Of a stretch of DNA of 64,000 nucleotides, positions 27,901-36,969 are shown piece after piece (the first letter of the stretch is position 1; each line of letters opens with the position of its first letter). Position numbers and translations under genes: made by a program. The notes below the pieces were generated by a model, which saw nothing but the letters and a program-made list of their open reading frames with translations, ran no database searches and was not told the origin of the DNA. The stretch is taken from NCBI RefSeq assembly GCF_002858935.1, contig NZ_PJRT01000031.1:62001-126000 (forward strand), in the 5' to 3' direction. Source of the stretch: Pantoea endophytica (lineage in GTDB: Bacteria > Pseudomonadota > Gammaproteobacteria > Enterobacterales > Enterobacteriaceae).

Positions 27901-30500
27901 ATCCATTACGCTGGCTGCTGATGCCGCAAGCGTGGCAGGCGCTGCAACGCCGCGCTCAGCTGGCGCATCAGCATGGCGCGGGCCGTTTCACCATCGCGCT
28001 GCATTTAATGTGGTGCGTACTCGCGTGGTCGCTGTTGCGGCTGGAAACACCGGGATGGCAGCGCATCCTGCAACATCGTCAACGTTACTACCCGCAAATT
28101 TCGCCGCTGCGCCCACGTCCGCTTGACCCGCTGCGCTATGCACTGCAAAGCCTGTGGCTGATGCTGGTATTGCCGCTGGATAAACGCACGCGTAAAAGTT
28201 TCAGCGTCAAACCGCTGTTCCGCTGGCGCGAGCCGCTCTATCAGTGGCTCGGTGCGCTGCCGGCACGGCTGGAACAAAACCGGTTCGCCCAGCGCAGCGA
28301 ACAACGTATTCAGGCGCTGCCCGCGTGGTTGCGGCAGCTGCTGTTTATCGTGGCAGCGATTATCGCCAGCCTGCTGGCGCTGCTGTGCATTTCGCAACCC
28401 TTCGGCATCGCCACGCAGTTTGTCTTCGTGCTGCTGTTGTGGGGATTGGCGATGCTGGTGCGTCGCGTGCCGGGACGCTTGTCCACCATCATGCTGATCG
28501 TGCTATCGCTGACGATTTCCTACCGTTATCTGTGGTGGCGCTACACCGAAACCCTTAACTGGGACGATCCGATCAGCCTGACGTTTGGCTTGCTGCTGAT
28601 AGGTGCGGAAACCTATGCGTGGGCGGTATTAGTGTTGGGCTATTTCCAGACGCTGTGGCCGCTCAATCGTCAGCCGGTCTCGATGCCGCCGGAAATCACC
28701 TCGTGGCCGAGCGTCGATATTCTGGTGCCGACCTACAACGAACCGCTGAGCGTCGTGAAACCAACCCTCTACGCGGCGATGGGCATCGACTGGCCGCAGG
28801 ACAAGCTCAATATCTACCTGCTGGATGACGGCACGCGCGAAGAGTTTCGCGAGTTTGCCGCCAGCGTCGGCGTCAATTACGTGGTGCGTCCAACCCACGA
28901 ACACGCCAAAGCGGGTAACATCAACCATGCTTTGAAAGCCGTGTGCCGCAGCGAATATGTCGCCATTTTTGACTGCGATCATGTGCCGACGCGCTCATTC
29001 CTGCAGCTGACGATGGGCTGGTTCCTGAAAGATCATCGGCTGGCGATGCTGCAAACGCCGCACCACTTCTTCTCGCCCGATCCGTTTGAACGTAACCTCG
29101 GTCGCTTCCGCCAGACGCCTAACGAAGGCTCGCTGTTTTACGGTTTGGTGCAGGATGGCAACGATACCTGGGACGCAGCGTTCTTCTGCGGCTCTTGCGC
29201 CATATTGCGCCGAACTGCGCTGGATCAGATCGGCGGCATTGCGGTAGAAACCGTCACCGAAGATGCGCACACCTCGCTGCGTCTGCATCGCCAGGGTTAC
29301 ACCTCGGCGTATATCCGTATTCCGCAGGCTGCGGGTCTGGCCACCGAGAGTTTGTCCGCGCATATCGGCCAGCGTATTCGCTGGGCACGCGGTATGGTGC
29401 AGATTTTCCGCCTCGATAACCCGCTGTTCGGCAAAGGGTTAAAGCTGGTGCAGCGCCTGTGTTACGCCAACGCCATGCTGCACTTTCTCGCCGGGATTCC
29501 GCGTCTGATCTTCCTGCTGGCACCGCTGGCGTTTCTGCTGTTCCACGCCTACATCATCTACGCGCCCGCGCTGGCGATCGCCATCTACGTGTTGCCGCAC
29601 ATGCTGCACACCAGTTTGACCAACTCGCGCATTCAGGGCCGCTGGCGACATTCGTTCTGGAGCGAAGTGTATGAAACTGTGCTGGCGTGGTACATCGCGC
29701 GGCCAACCACGGTGGCGCTGTTTAATCCGCACAAAGGCAAGTTCAACGTTACCGCCAAAGGTGGTTTGGTGGCCGAACGTCATCTCGATTGGGTGATTAC
29801 CAAGCCGTACATGATGCTGGTGCTGCTGAATATCGCCGGTATCGGCATGGCCTTCTGGCGCATGGCGTACGGTCCGGCCAACGAAATGCTCACCATTTGG
29901 GTCAGTTTGGTGTGGGTGATTTACAACATGATTATCCTCGGCGGCGCGGTGGCGGTATCGGTTGAAGCGCGCCAGATCCGCGAAGCGCATCGTGTGGAAA
30001 TCGCCATGCCTGCCGCCATCGCACGTGAAGATGGACACATGGTGCCGTGCACCCTGCGTGACTATTCCGACGGCGGCGTGGGCGTTGAGCTGCGCGAAGC
30101 CGATGCGCTGAAAGAGGACGAAACCGTGTCGCTGCTGCTGCGCCGTGGTCAGCAAGAGTTCAGCTTCCCGTGTCAGGTGCAGCGCGTGTTTGGCCGTCGC
30201 GCCGGGATTCGCCTGCATCAACTCACGACGCGCCAACACATTGAATTTATTCAGTGCACCTTCGCTCGCGCCGATACCTGGGCGCTGTGGCAGGACGGCT
30301 TCCCGGAAGATAAACCGGTGCAAAGTCTGGCCGACATTATGGTGCTGGGTTTTAAAGGCTATCTGCGTCTGGCCGAGTATGGACCTGCGCCGCTGCGCCG
30401 CTTATTCCGTGGCCTCACCGCGTTGGTGAGTTGGCTGGCGACACTGCTACCGCAGCGTATTGACCGCCAGCCTGCGACGATCAAAACCGATTTTACTTAA
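27897..30500 (+). CDS. bcsA: Cellulose synthase catalytic subunit BcsA (type II operon)
   Basis: Inner-membrane GT2 glycosyltransferase that polymerises UDP-glucose and exports the chain. The 867-residue protein begins at a GTG overlapping the bcsQ stop. After an N-terminal region with membrane helices come the catalytic motifs: DDG (310-312), DCD (359-361), QTPHH (386-390), FFCGS (429-433), TED (454-456) and QRIRW (492-496). The C-terminal PilZ domain has REAHR (695-699) and DYSDGG (722-727), so c-di-GMP activation is expected. It is longer at the N-terminus than the type I BcsA at 44.8 kb, as is usual for E. coli-type enzymes. Confidence 0.97.
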   Translation: MNPLRWLLMPQAWQALQRRAQLAHQHGAGRFTIALHLMWCVLAWSLLRLETPGWQRILQHRQRYYPQISPLRPRPLDPLRYALQSLWLMLVLPLDKRTRKSFSVKPLFRWREPLYQWLGALPARLEQNRFAQRSEQRIQALPAWLRQLLFIVAAIIASLLALLCISQPFGIATQFVFVLLLWGLAMLVRRVPGRLSTIMLIVLSLTISYRYLWWRYTETLNWDDPISLTFGLLLIGAETYAWAVLVLGYFQTLWPLNRQPVSMPPEITSWPSVDILVPTYNEPLSVVKPTLYAAMGIDWPQDKLNIYLLDDGTREEFREFAASVGVNYVVRPTHEHAKAGNINHALKAVCRSEYVAIFDCDHVPTRSFLQLTMGWFLKDHRLAMLQTPHHFFSPDPFERNLGRFRQTPNEGSLFYGLVQDGNDTWDAAFFCGSCAILRRTALDQIGGIAVETVTEDAHTSLRLHRQGYTSAYIRIPQAAGLATESLSAHIGQRIRWARGMVQIFRLDNPLFGKGLKLVQRLCYANAMLHFLAGIPRLIFLLAPLAFLLFHAYIIYAPALAIAIYVLPHMLHTSLTNSRIQGRWRHSFWSEVYETVLAWYIARPTTVALFNPHKGKFNVTAKGGLVAERHLDWVITKPYMMLVLLNIAGIGMAFWRMAYGPANEMLTIWVSLVWVIYNMIILGGAVAVSVEARQIREAHRVEIAMPAAIAREDGHMVPCTLRDYSDGGVGVELREADALKEDETVSLLLRRGQQEFSFPCQVQRVFGRRAGIRLHQLTTRQHIEFIQCTFARADTWALWQDGFPEDKPVQSLADIMVLGFKGYLRLAEYGPAPLRRLFRGLTALVSWLATLLPQRIDRQPATIKTDFT

Positions 30501-30509
30501 GTTGATGAT

Positions 30510-32801
30510 ATGACCATGACGAAAAAACTGAGTTGGTTCACCGCCCTGCTGCTGGGCTGCGTCTCTGCGGTACAGGCCGCGCCGCTGACTTCTGGCGCCA
30601 TGACTGCGCCGCAGCCGTTACCGGAGGTGAACGCGCAGGTCGACGTCAACGCGCCGCTGCGTGACAGCCAGCTGGTGTTTAATCAGGTCGCTCCGCCGCC
30701 CGGTAGCATGACGCTGCGCGGTACCGAACCAAGCAGCCAGATTGAGTTCGGCGTGCGCAGCGATGAAGTGGTGACGCGCGCGCTGCTGAATCTGAGCTAT
30801 CGTCCCTCGCCGGCGCTGATTCCGACGCTGTCGCAGCTCAAAGTCTATCTCAACGATGAACTGGTGGGATTGGTGACGGTCACCGCCGAGCAGCTCGGCA
30901 AAGAGAACCAAACGCAAATCCCTATCGATCCGCGCTTTATCAGCGACTTCAACCGCGTGCGGCTTGAGCTGGTAGGTCACTATGCCAACGTATGTGAAAA
31001 CCCGGCCAACAGCACCATCTGGCTGGATATCGGCAAAGCCAGCAAACTCGATTTGACGCTGCAGAAGCTGCCGCTGAAGAACGATCTGTCGCATTTCCCG
31101 GAGCCGTTCTTAGATACGCGTGACAGCCGTCCGCTGCAGCTGCCGATGGTCTTCAACGCCCCGCCGAATCTGCTGCAACAGCGTGCGGCCGGGATTCTGG
31201 CTTCCTGGTTTGGCAGCAAAGCGCAGTGGCGCGGACAATCTTTCCCGGTGCTGTATAACCAGCTGCCCAAAGAGCAGCATGCGGTGGTGTTTGCCACCAA
31301 CGATCATCGCCCCGACTTCCTGAAAGATCTGCCGCCAGTGGAGAAACCGACGGTGGAGATGGTGAATCAGCCGGACAATCCGTACGAGAAGATGCTGCTG
31401 ATCCTCGGCCGTGACGATAATGACCTGCTGACCGCCGTCGAAGGCATTGCGCAAGGCGAGCTGCTGCTGCGCGGCGACAGCTCAACCATCGACAGCGTAA
31501 AACGGCTGGCCGCACGCCAGCCGTACGACGCGCCGAACTGGGTGCGCACCGATCGCCGCACCACCTTTGCCGAGCTGACGCAGTATCAAAACCAGCTACA
31601 GGGCAACGGTTTGCAGCCGAATCCGATCAGCCTGACGCTGAATCTGCCGCCGGATCTGTTCCTGGTGCGCGCGCGCGGCATCGATATGGATCTGCGCTAC
31701 CGCTACACCTCGCCGATTCAGCAGGATGGCTCGCGTCTCGCGGTGCACCTCAACAATCAGTTCATGCAGGATTATCCGCTGACGCAGAAAGATAGCGCCG
31801 GTCAGCAGCTGATGCGCATCCCGCTGATGCAAGGTTTGCAGGACAGCAATCGCCAGTTGACCATTCCGGCGCTGCGTCTCGGCGTGGTGAATCAGCTGCG
31901 TTTTAACTTTGATTACGCCAACACCTTTATTGGCGGTACCGCCGATGGCCGCTGCGAAACCGTCACCGCCGTCGGACATCACGTGGTGATTGACGATACC
32001 TCGAGCATCGATTTCTCCGGCTATCGTCACTACATCGAAATGCCGTCGCTGGGCGCGTTCGCCAACGCCGGTTTCCCGTACAGCCGCTACGCCGATCTGG
32101 CGCAAACGCTGGTGCTGGTGCCATCCAGGCCGAGCAATGACGAAGTCAGCACGCTGCTGAATGCGCTCGGCAGCATCGGCGCACAAACCGGTTATCCGGC
32201 GCTGCGCGTGCAGATGAGCGATGACTGGAGCAAAGCGAAATCGGCGGATGCGGATATGTTGATGATCGGCGGCATTCCACAGGATCTGCAGGACGACACG
32301 AAGATCCCGCTGCTGGCCGATGCCGCCCGCAGCTGGATCAGCATGCCTGCACGCAGCAACGCAGCAGCTAACGTACCGATTTCTGACAGTGAACGCGCGG
32401 TAGAAAGCCAAACCACCATTAGCTCACGCGGGCCGATGGGCGCGATTGTCGGCTTCCAGTCACCGTTTAACGATCAACGCAGCGTCGTGGCATTGCTGGC
32501 CGACAGCCCACGCGGCTGGGAATTGCTGAATAACGCGCTGCTCGACAGCGGCAAACGCGCGGCAGTGTTCGGTACCGCCACGGTGATCCGTGAATCGGGC
32601 GTTAACAGCATCCGCGTCGGCGATACCTATTACGTCGGTCACCTGCCGTGGTGGGAACGCCTGTGGAATCTGCTGGCCACCCATCCGGTGTGGCTGGCGA
32701 TTTGCGCGGTGGTGGTCGTGGTTCTGTTTGCGCTGATGGCGTGGCGTTTAATGCGCATGGTCAGCCGTCGCCGTCTGGCCGAGCTGGATGACGATGAATA
32801 A
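30510..32801 (+). CDS. bcsB: Cellulose synthase periplasmic subunit BcsB (type II operon)
   Basis: BcsB is the membrane-anchored periplasmic partner of BcsA and guides the emerging glucan. The 763-residue protein has a signal peptide (about 24 residues), two carbohydrate-binding/flavodoxin-like repeats, and a C-terminal anchor helix near residues 725-750 preceded by an amphipathic stretch (LPWWERLWNLL) and followed by a basic tail. The length is typical. The stop lies inside the next gene: bcsB and bcsC overlap by 14 nt, leaving no room for bcsZ, which sits between them in E. coli. Confidence 0.96.
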   Translation: MTMTKKLSWFTALLLGCVSAVQAAPLTSGAMTAPQPLPEVNAQVDVNAPLRDSQLVFNQVAPPPGSMTLRGTEPSSQIEFGVRSDEVVTRALLNLSYRPSPALIPTLSQLKVYLNDELVGLVTVTAEQLGKENQTQIPIDPRFISDFNRVRLELVGHYANVCENPANSTIWLDIGKASKLDLTLQKLPLKNDLSHFPEPFLDTRDSRPLQLPMVFNAPPNLLQQRAAGILASWFGSKAQWRGQSFPVLYNQLPKEQHAVVFATNDHRPDFLKDLPPVEKPTVEMVNQPDNPYEKMLLILGRDDNDLLTAVEGIAQGELLLRGDSSTIDSVKRLAARQPYDAPNWVRTDRRTTFAELTQYQNQLQGNGLQPNPISLTLNLPPDLFLVRARGIDMDLRYRYTSPIQQDGSRLAVHLNNQFMQDYPLTQKDSAGQQLMRIPLMQGLQDSNRQLTIPALRLGVVNQLRFNFDYANTFIGGTADGRCETVTAVGHHVVIDDTSSIDFSGYRHYIEMPSLGAFANAGFPYSRYADLAQTLVLVPSRPSNDEVSTLLNALGSIGAQTGYPALRVQMSDDWSKAKSADADMLMIGGIPQDLQDDTKIPLLADAARSWISMPARSNAAANVPISDSERAVESQTTISSRGPMGAIVGFQSPFNDQRSVVALLADSPRGWELLNNALLDSGKRAAVFGTATVIRESGVNSIRVGDTYYVGHLPWWERLWNLLATHPVWLAICAVVVVVLFALMAWRLMRMVSRRRLAELDDDE

Positions 32802-35800
32802 GCTGCAGCTGGGATTGCTGATCAGTAGCACGCTCGGGGTGTTGGCCGGCGCGACTGCCGCCCCGATCGGTCCCCAGGTTTCGCCGGTTGAGTGGCTGCT
32901 GATGCAGATTCGTACCGGCGAATCGACCAACAAAATCGATCTGGTACAGCAATCGCTCTATCGACTGGAAAAAATCGATCCTGATAATCCGCAGGTGCTG
33001 GCGGCGCAAATCCGCATGGCGCTGCGCCAGGGCGACCAGGCCAAAGCGCAAAAACTGCTGGATGAACTGAAGCGCGTGGCACCGAATGCCGCCGCCACGC
33101 GTGAATCAGCAGCCGGATTGCGTCTGGTGACTGCGGAAGGGCGTCAGCAGCTGCAGCAGGCGCGACTGCTGGCCACTGCCGGGCATGTTGTCGAAGCCAA
33201 AGCCGCGTGGGACGCGCTGTTCCACGGCGTGTTCCCTGATGTGAATACCGAGCTGGAGTATTGGCGGCTGGTGGCGCGTTTACCCGGCCAGCAGCCACAA
33301 GCGTATCAACAGTTGCAGGCGCTGGAACAGCGCTATCCCGGCAACATCGGCGTAGAACTGCAGCTGGCGCGCATGGCGTTTGATAATAATCAGCCGGCCG
33401 AAGCCTTCACCCAGTTGCGTCGTCTCGCCAACCGCAACGGCGGGCGCGATGCCGCTTCCGAGCTGTGGCTACAGCAGATCCAGAATCAGCCGGTGAGCGA
33501 AAGCAGCGTCGCCAGCCTGCAGCAATATCTGCAAACCTTTACCGAGGGCGATGCCCAGCAGCGCGGTCAGCAAGAGCTGGCGCGTCAGCAACAACTGCTC
33601 GCCGATCCGGCGTATCGCCAGCGGATGCGTGGCTTAGCGCTGGTGGATGCCGGTGGCGGCGCCAATGCGATTGCCGCGCTCAATGCCGCGCTAACCGCCA
33701 ATCCCAACGATGCTGAATTGATGGGCGCGATGGGCCAGGCGCAGGCGCGAGCCAACAATCGCGCCGCCGCCATTCGCTGGCTGGAGAAAGCGATACAGGC
33801 CGGTCAGGCCAGCACGCAGATCGGCAAATGGCAGTCGCTGCTGCAAACCAACCGTTACTGGTTGGCGATCAACAACGGTGATGCGGCGCTGAAAAAAGGC
33901 GATATCGCCGCGGCGGAAGGCTATTACCGCAGCGCGCAAGGGTTGGATAATCGCGATAGCTGGGCGCTGATTGGCTTGGGTGATGCCGCGCTGGCGCGTA
34001 AAAATTCTGCGCAGGCAGAGCGTTATTGGCAGCAGGCGCTGCGCTTAGATCGCAGCAATAGCACGGCGAAACGTCGTCTGCTACAGCTGCGCACCGATGC
34101 GCTGATGGCCGAAGCCGATGCGCTGGCGCAGCAAGGCCAATGGCATCAGGCGGCGGAGAAGTATCGCCAGGTAGCGCAGGCGAATCCTGATGATATCTGG
34201 CTGGTTTATCGACTGGCTGGCGCGCTGCGCAACGGCGGCGAAGAAACTCAGGGCGCGCAGGTGATGGACGCGATGGTGCGCCAGCATCCACAGGAACCCA
34301 CAGCGCTGTATGCATCGGCGCTGTGGCTGGCTTCCGGCGACCGCGATGACGCGGCGCTGGCCACCTTGCATCGCCTGCCCGCTGCGCGCTGGGACAGCAA
34401 CATGCATGAGCTGGCCGATCGTCTCGAGCAGGACAAAGTGTTTACCCGCGCCAGTGATTTACGCACGCGCGGCGATGAAACGGCGGCGATTGCATTACTA
34501 CAACAGCAACCCGCTTCTATCCGCCGCGATATCACGCTGGCCGATTGGGCGCTGGAGCGCGGCGACGCCCGCAGTGCGCTGGCGAGCTATCAACAGGTGC
34601 AGCAGCAAGACCGTAAAAACGGCGATGCGGCGCTGGGTCGTATCGAAGCCTTGATCGCCTTAAAACGCCCTGCTGAAGCGCAACGCGCGTTACAAGCCTT
34701 GCCGCCAGGCGTGGCGCAGCAAAGTGTGAACAGCGGTCGGCGCGTGGCGCTCGCCTGGCAGAACAGTGGCGATGCGGTTCGTGCTCAACAGATTTTTGCT
34801 GAGCTGAAAACCCGCGCGGCGCAACAGGCCGCGTCACAGGAAAAAGCGTTGGTGTTTCGCGATGCGGCGCGGCTGGAAACGCAGCTGCAACAACCCGCAC
34901 AAGCGCAGCAGGATTATCAACGGGCGATGGCCGCGAGCGGCATCAGCCCGGAGGTGCCACAGGATAACGATCGTTATACGCAATTAACCCGCAATCAGGC
35001 GCAGGATGACTGGCTGAAACGCAGCATCCGCAGCGACGCCGCCGATCTTTATCGCCAGCAGGACACCACGTTCACGCTGGAGCAGGATTACTCGCGCAAC
35101 AAAGGCAACGGCGGCACATCCGATTTCACCGCCCATACCACCATGATGCAGGCTGAAACGCCGCTGGCCGATGGCCGCAGCTTTGTGCGTGTCGATCATG
35201 TGCGGGTTTCAGCCGGCACTTTCTCCACCAGCAACGGCAGCCACAGCGAGCAGTTCGGCAGCTGTAACGATGACAATTCCGGCGGATGCAGCCGCGACTT
35301 TACTCAGCGCGATGAAGGCACCGCGCTGGGCGTGGGCTGGCATAACGATATATGGTCGGCTGATTTCGGCACCACGCCGCTCGGCTTCGAGACCCGCAAC
35401 TGGGTCGGCGGCTTCAGCTGGAAAACCGACGTCAAAGACATTGGCCTGACGTTCACCGCATCACGCCGACCGATCTCCAGCTCGCTGCTGGCGTACGCAG
35501 GCGCGCGCGATCCCGCGGCAAACGGCGGCAAAACCTGGGGCGGCGTGGTGGCAACCGGCGGCTCGCTCGGACTGAGTTATGATCAGGGCGGCGCGCATGG
35601 CGTGTGGGGCGATATCAGTGCGCATCAACTCAGCGGTGATAACGTGGCGGATAACAGCCGCGAGCGCCTGATGGCGGGCTATTACTACAAGCTGATTAAT
35701 GAAGATAATCGCCGCGCCACCGTGGGCCTGAACAGCATGCTGTGGCATTACCAGAAGGATCTCAGCGACTACACCTTCGGTCAGGGCGGCTATTACAGCC

Positions 35801-36183
35801 CGCAGCAATATTTCTCGCTGTCGCTGCCGGTGACCTATCGCCAGCGCACAGAGAACTGGTCGTTTGATCTCGGCGGCTCGGTTTCCTGGTCGCAATCGCA
35901 TACCGACGGGCAGCAGCGCTATCCGGTCAATCCAGGCTTCACGCTGGCGTCGAATCCCACCTCAGACAGCAGTTCGGGTAGAGGTTTTGGCTACACGCTG
36001 CAGGCGCTGGTAGAGCGACGCATTACGCCGCATTGGTCGGTGGGCCTGGCGATGGATATTCAGCAGGCGAAGGATTACACCCCGAGCCACGGCCTGATTT
36101 TCATGCGCTACTCGATGTCCGGCTGGAACGGCGACATGGATATGCCGCCACAACCGCTGACGCCGTATGCGGATTTTAAATAG
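32788..36183 (+). CDS. bcsC: Cellulose export outer-membrane protein BcsC (type II operon)
   Basis: BcsC spans the periplasm with TPR repeats and ends in an outer-membrane beta-barrel through which cellulose leaves. The 1131-residue protein has a signal peptide (about 25 residues), many Ala/Gln-rich TPR units to about residue 760, and a C-terminal barrel of roughly 340 residues with GFGYTLQALVERR near the end. It closes with PLTPYADFK, as I recall for type II BcsC proteins. The start overlaps bcsB by 14 nt; an ATG two codons later (32794) is an equally good start. It shares only family-level similarity with the type I BcsC at 38.4 kb. Confidence 0.95.
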   Translation: MTMNKLQLGLLISSTLGVLAGATAAPIGPQVSPVEWLLMQIRTGESTNKIDLVQQSLYRLEKIDPDNPQVLAAQIRMALRQGDQAKAQKLLDELKRVAPNAAATRESAAGLRLVTAEGRQQLQQARLLATAGHVVEAKAAWDALFHGVFPDVNTELEYWRLVARLPGQQPQAYQQLQALEQRYPGNIGVELQLARMAFDNNQPAEAFTQLRRLANRNGGRDAASELWLQQIQNQPVSESSVASLQQYLQTFTEGDAQQRGQQELARQQQLLADPAYRQRMRGLALVDAGGGANAIAALNAALTANPNDAELMGAMGQAQARANNRAAAIRWLEKAIQAGQASTQIGKWQSLLQTNRYWLAINNGDAALKKGDIAAAEGYYRSAQGLDNRDSWALIGLGDAALARKNSAQAERYWQQALRLDRSNSTAKRRLLQLRTDALMAEADALAQQGQWHQAAEKYRQVAQANPDDIWLVYRLAGALRNGGEETQGAQVMDAMVRQHPQEPTALYASALWLASGDRDDAALATLHRLPAARWDSNMHELADRLEQDKVFTRASDLRTRGDETAAIALLQQQPASIRRDITLADWALERGDARSALASYQQVQQQDRKNGDAALGRIEALIALKRPAEAQRALQALPPGVAQQSVNSGRRVALAWQNSGDAVRAQQIFAELKTRAAQQAASQEKALVFRDAARLETQLQQPAQAQQDYQRAMAASGISPEVPQDNDRYTQLTRNQAQDDWLKRSIRSDAADLYRQQDTTFTLEQDYSRNKGNGGTSDFTAHTTMMQAETPLADGRSFVRVDHVRVSAGTFSTSNGSHSEQFGSCNDDNSGGCSRDFTQRDEGTALGVGWHNDIWSADFGTTPLGFETRNWVGGFSWKTDVKDIGLTFTASRRPISSSLLAYAGARDPAANGGKTWGGVVATGGSLGLSYDQGGAHGVWGDISAHQLSGDNVADNSRERLMAGYYYKLINEDNRRATVGLNSMLWHYQKDLSDYTFGQGGYYSPQQYFSLSLPVTYRQRTENWSFDLGGSVSWSQSHTDGQQRYPVNPGFTLASNPTSDSSSGRGFGYTLQALVERRITPHWSVGLAMDIQQAKDYTPSHGLIFMRYSMSGWNGDMDMPPQPLTPYADFK

Positions 36184-36210
36184 CGGCGAACTTGTAAAGC
36201 CGCCCGGGCA

Positions 36211-36513
36211 CTATTTGCTTTCTAATTCGCGCAGCATTGCCGCGCGCAAAATGGCGTTCAAACGCGTCTGGTACCCTTTACCCGGCGCTTTCAACCACTC
36301 AAGCACATCCGCGTCAATTCTGACTGAAGCCTGTGTTTTAATCGGACGATAAAATCGCCCGCTGGAAGCCCTGTTCCAGAAACGTTCATTTAACGGGGCG
36401 ATTTCACCGCAATCAATCTCGCTATCCGGCTTTTGACTCAGCGCGTCCAGTTCAGATTGCAGGCTATCCGAAAGCGGCGGTAATTCGCTGCGTTTAAACT
36501 TAACCTTGCTCAT
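36211..36513 (-). CDS. brnA: BrnA-like antitoxin
   Basis: A 100-residue protein whose C-terminal half is a ribbon-helix-helix domain (QASVRIDADVLEWLKAPGKG followed by a YQTRLNAILR helix), typical of BrnA antitoxins that bind and neutralise the BrnT toxin and repress their own operon. The ATG at 36513 gives MSKVKFKRSEL; longer frames upstream run into the toxin gene without a plausible signal. It overlaps the end of brnT by 14 nt, the usual toxin-first order for BrnTA. The pair sits in the 0.8-kb gap between two convergent cellulose operons. Confidence 0.88.
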   Translation of the reverse strand: MSKVKFKRSELPPLSDSLQSELDALSQKPDSEIDCGEIAPLNERFWNRASSGRFYRPIKTQASVRIDADVLEWLKAPGKGYQTRLNAILRAAMLRELESK

Positions 36514-36793
36514 AGCGTCTCCTCTCATTGCGCGTGGCAGGACGTGCACTAATGATGCGAATAATCTCAGTGCCCTGCTCGAAACGTACCGTGTGGGCCA
36601 CCAAAATAATAATATGGCCCATAACATTACCTATTGATTGCCAGCGATATTCGCCATTCTCACAACGACCCTGGCTAGACAGATGAAAAGGATCATCAAA
36701 CACGCGCACGGCAATTTCGAAGCGGATGCCATGCTTGCGGTGATTAGACTCTGCTTTGCTAAGGTCCCACTCAAATTCAAGTTCCGTTTGCAT
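36500..36793 (-). CDS. brnT: BrnT-like ribonuclease toxin
   Basis: A 97-residue protein of the BrnT family (RelE-like fold), a toxin that cleaves RNA when not bound by BrnA. The family signature is clear: FEWDLSKAESNHRKHGIRFE at the start and ISARPATRNERRRYE at the end, which includes the Arg/Glu residues linked to catalysis. The start is taken at the ATG 36793; a GTG four codons earlier (36805) is possible. It lies upstream of, and overlaps, the antitoxin gene. Activity is inferred from the intact motifs. Confidence 0.88.
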   Translation of the reverse strand: MQTELEFEWDLSKAESNHRKHGIRFEIAVRVFDDPFHLSSQGRCENGEYRWQSIGNVMGHIIILVAHTVRFEQGTEIIRIISARPATRNERRRYEQG

Positions 36794-36928
36794 TTTACCA
36801 TACACTTTTGTCTATACATTTTAGCATGACAAATTTGCATGTGTGTCAGTGCTGCCATTTTGATCGCGTTCAAGAAATCAAAGATAAGCAGCGCAATGAA
36901 ATGAGATTCAGACAAGGCTGGAAAATAT

Positions 36929-36958
36929 GGCCTGGCCGTCATTTATGTCGACCAGGCC
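36929..36958 (-). terminator. Hairpin after bcsZ, end of the type I cellulose operon
   Basis: GGCCTGG (36929-36935) pairs with CCAGGCC (36952-36958), with further partial pairing inside, 12 nt beyond the bcsZ stop. On the minus strand an A/T-rich tract follows. It would end the long bcsOQABCDZ transcript before brnT. Confidence 0.7.
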
Positions 36959-36969
36959 AAAAATGAGAT

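Noticed and set aside
36500..36627. Longer antitoxin starting at 36627
   Set aside because: The added residues are the toxin gene read in another frame; the ATG at 36513 gives the usual small overlap of BrnTA pairs.
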